From an uncultured Bacteroidales bacterium (lineage in GTDB: Bacteria > Bacteroidota > Bacteroidia > Bacteroidales > UBA932), in the NCBI GenBank assembly GCA_946408295.1, contig CAMJRT010000080.1:1-6130 (forward strand): a stretch of 6,130 bases of DNA, in the 5' to 3' direction. The notes below the pieces were generated by a model, which had not been told where the DNA came from, made no database searches, and saw nothing but the letters and a program-made list of their open reading frames with translations. How positions within the stretch are numbered: the stretch's first letter is position 1; the number at the start of each line of letters is the position of its first letter. The position numbers and the translations under genes were made by a program. Positions 4,691-6,130 of the stretch are shown here, piece after piece.

Positions 4691-6130
4691 ATGGCATTTC
4701 TTAAATTCAACAAGGCGGAACTGGTCAACCTGTCCTACTCTCTCAAACGCGAGATTATCAGCGCGAACAAGACGGGCGCCTATTGCAACACCTCCATCAT
4801 CGCCTGCAACACCCGCCGTTACCACGGTCTGCTGGCCGTACCGGTCGATGCGCTGGGCGGCGGAAAGTATATGCTGCTTTCCGCGCTGGACGAAAGCCTG
4901 TTCCTGGGCGGCCGCCAGTTCAACTTGGGCATTCATTGCTACGGCGACCAGTATGACCCCAAAGGCCACAAATATGTCGTCGACTTTGAGGTAGACCCCA
5001 TTCCGACCATTACCTACAAGGTGGGTGAAATCATCCTCAAGAAATCCTTCCTGCTTACGCCCGATGCGGACCAGGTGATGATTCGTTACGAGGTGCTGGC
5101 GTCTCCTTCCAAGATGACGATGACCTTGCGCCCTTTCCTGGCTTTCCGCAGCATACACGCCCTTACCCGGCAGAACGATCAGGCGGACACGGGCTTCCGG
5201 GCCGTGGACGGAGGCGTCGCCTGCAAACTCTATCCCGGATTCCCGGACCTGAATATGCAGTTGAGCAACGCCAAGGCGAACTTCAAATATATGCCGATGT
5301 GGTACAAGGACGTGACCTATTCCGATGAGTACCGCCGCGGTTTCGACTGTCTCGAAGACCTTTTTGTCCCCGGCGATTTCAGCGTGGAACTCAAGAAGGG
5401 GGATGTGCTGGTGTTTGCCGCCGGTGTGGCCCCCGTGGCGCCGCGCAGCCTCAAGGCCCGTTACGACGCCCTGGCCGCCAACGCTGCGCCCTACGACAAT
5501 TTCCAGGATGTGCTGGCCGCCAACGCCGATTTGCTCAAAGAGAACCGGGGCGGTCACAAACGCATCAACGCCGGCTTCTCCTGGCTGGAGACGGGACTGT
5601 TGCGCGAGACGGTCATTTCCCTGCCCGGACTGACGCTCTATGCCAACGGCGACTGCGCCGAATTTGAAGAGATTCTGGACAACCTGATTGCGGATGAGCA
5701 GGAACGCCTGTTCCACCGCACCACCCAGGTGGAGGCTCCGTTGCGCATTGCGGACATCCTTCAGCAATATATCGCCTTTGCCGGCGACGCCAAAGCTGTC
5801 TGGAAAAAATACGGCGACACCCTCAAGGGCATCATCGAGAGTTACGGCCCCGGCGTGCGCAAGGAAGTGTCCCTGCATCCCAACGGCCTGCTATGGGCCC
5901 AGATGGACGGGGTGGCCCTTTCCTGGATGAATGCGTATGTGAATGGCTGGCCCGTCACGGAAAGAGCCGGTTATCAGGTAGATACCAACGCCTGGTGGTA
6001 CGACACCCTCTGCTTTGCCCTCGAAATGGAAGAACGTTTCGGCCCCAGGAAGAATCCTTTCGTGGAAAAATGGTCCCGTGTGCGCGAGAAAGCCGAAGAA
6101 AGTTTCCAGGCCCTCTTCTATAATGAATCC
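4691..6130 (+). CDS. Glycogen debranching enzyme, GH133 amylo-alpha-1,6-glucosidase type (3' end outside window)
   Basis: It hydrolyses alpha-1,6 branch points of glycogen in the cytoplasm, so it opposes GlgB. The first 480 residues are present. Family members I recall are about 640-650 long, so roughly a quarter is missing. Residues 1-260 form the GDE_N-type domain with NKTGAYCNTSI and the signature CNTRRYHGLL (39-48). From about 290 comes the (alpha/alpha)6 glucosidase domain: AGFSWLETGLLRETVISLPG (294-313), HPNGLLWA (396-403), SWMNAYVNGWPVTERAGY (411-428) and NAWWYDTL. The Asn in SWMNA also occurs in Bacteroides homologues as I recall them. RE at 305-306 replaces the more common RD. ATG 4691 is forced by an in-frame TGA at 4679-4681. 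There is no well-placed Shine-Dalgarno sequence. A GGAG at 4665-4668 instead fits an 8-codon ORF at 4678-4704 in another frame. Confidence 0.92.
   Translation, partial: MAFLKFNKAELVNLSYSLKREIISANKTGAYCNTSIIACNTRRYHGLLAVPVDALGGGKYMLLSALDESLFLGGRQFNLGIHCYGDQYDPKGHKYVVDFEVDPIPTITYKVGEIILKKSFLLTPDADQVMIRYEVLASPSKMTMTLRPFLAFRSIHALTRQNDQADTGFRAVDGGVACKLYPGFPDLNMQLSNAKANFKYMPMWYKDVTYSDEYRRGFDCLEDLFVPGDFSVELKKGDVLVFAAGVAPVAPRSLKARYDALAANAAPYDNFQDVLAANADLLKENRGGHKRINAGFSWLETGLLRETVISLPGLTLYANGDCAEFEEILDNLIADEQERLFHRTTQVEAPLRIADILQQYIAFAGDAKAVWKKYGDTLKGIIESYGPGVRKEVSLHPNGLLWAQMDGVALSWMNAYVNGWPVTERAGYQVDTNAWWYDTLCFALEMEERFGPRKNPFVEKWSRVREKAEESFQALFYNES

Noticed and set aside
4343..5878. 511-codon minus-strand open frame opposite the debranching enzyme
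   Set aside because: The sense frame has clear GH133 signatures. The antisense product is low in recognisable features and also runs across the promoter and palindrome region.
4691..6130. Loss of catalytic Asp in the SWMNA motif of the debranching enzyme
   Set aside because: As I recall, Bacteroides homologues also carry Asn in this motif, so it appears to be the normal state of this lineage rather than inactivation.

Overview
The window looks like a chromosomal segment of a moderately GC-rich member of the Bacteroidota, probably a gut-type Bacteroidales such as an Alistipes-like lineage. The grounds are promoter -7 boxes of the Bacteroidota type (TAnnTTTG) ahead of several genes, starts that mostly lack Shine-Dalgarno sequences, a 'eukaryotic-type' GH13 glycogen branching enzyme, and a GH133-type glycogen debranching enzyme whose motifs match Bacteroides proteins as I remember them. 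The genus is a guess.

Layout. (1) Positions 1-77 appear to be the first 25 codons of an unidentified minus-strand gene. It diverges from xseB across an AT-rich gap that carries a -7 box for each direction and a 9-bp inverted repeat. (2) xseB (exonuclease VII small subunit) and glgB (branching enzyme) follow on the plus strand, 28 bases apart, probably as one operon. (3) Positions 2421-4690 form an accessory block. It begins with about 320 bases of non-coding or relic sequence. Next is a convergent minus-strand toxin-antitoxin-like pair: a 183-aa HigB/RelE-like protein followed two bases later by a 131-aa XRE-type HTH protein, with a perfect 12-bp palindrome at the predicted promoter. Then comes an AT-rich plus-strand stretch with a small unknown ORF and an open remnant in another frame. 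It ends with about 300 bases of non-coding DNA dense in inverted repeats, including a 98-bp nested palindrome. (4) From 4691 to the right edge runs the first 480 codons of a glycogen debranching enzyme, with its own promoter.

How it fits together. GlgB makes alpha-1,6 branches in glycogen and the debranching enzyme removes them, so the window spans a glycogen storage and mobilisation locus. The AT-rich TA-like module and its structured flank sit between the two enzymes and look acquired. The promoters of xseB-glgB and of the debranching gene share the identical 11-base core CGTAACTTTGC, so both sides may still be expressed in the same way. No tRNA, rRNA, CRISPR array or intact transposase was seen. 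The least explained parts are the 98-bp palindrome with mutually exclusive pairing, the frameshifted AT-rich ORF, and the poorly characterised TA-like family.
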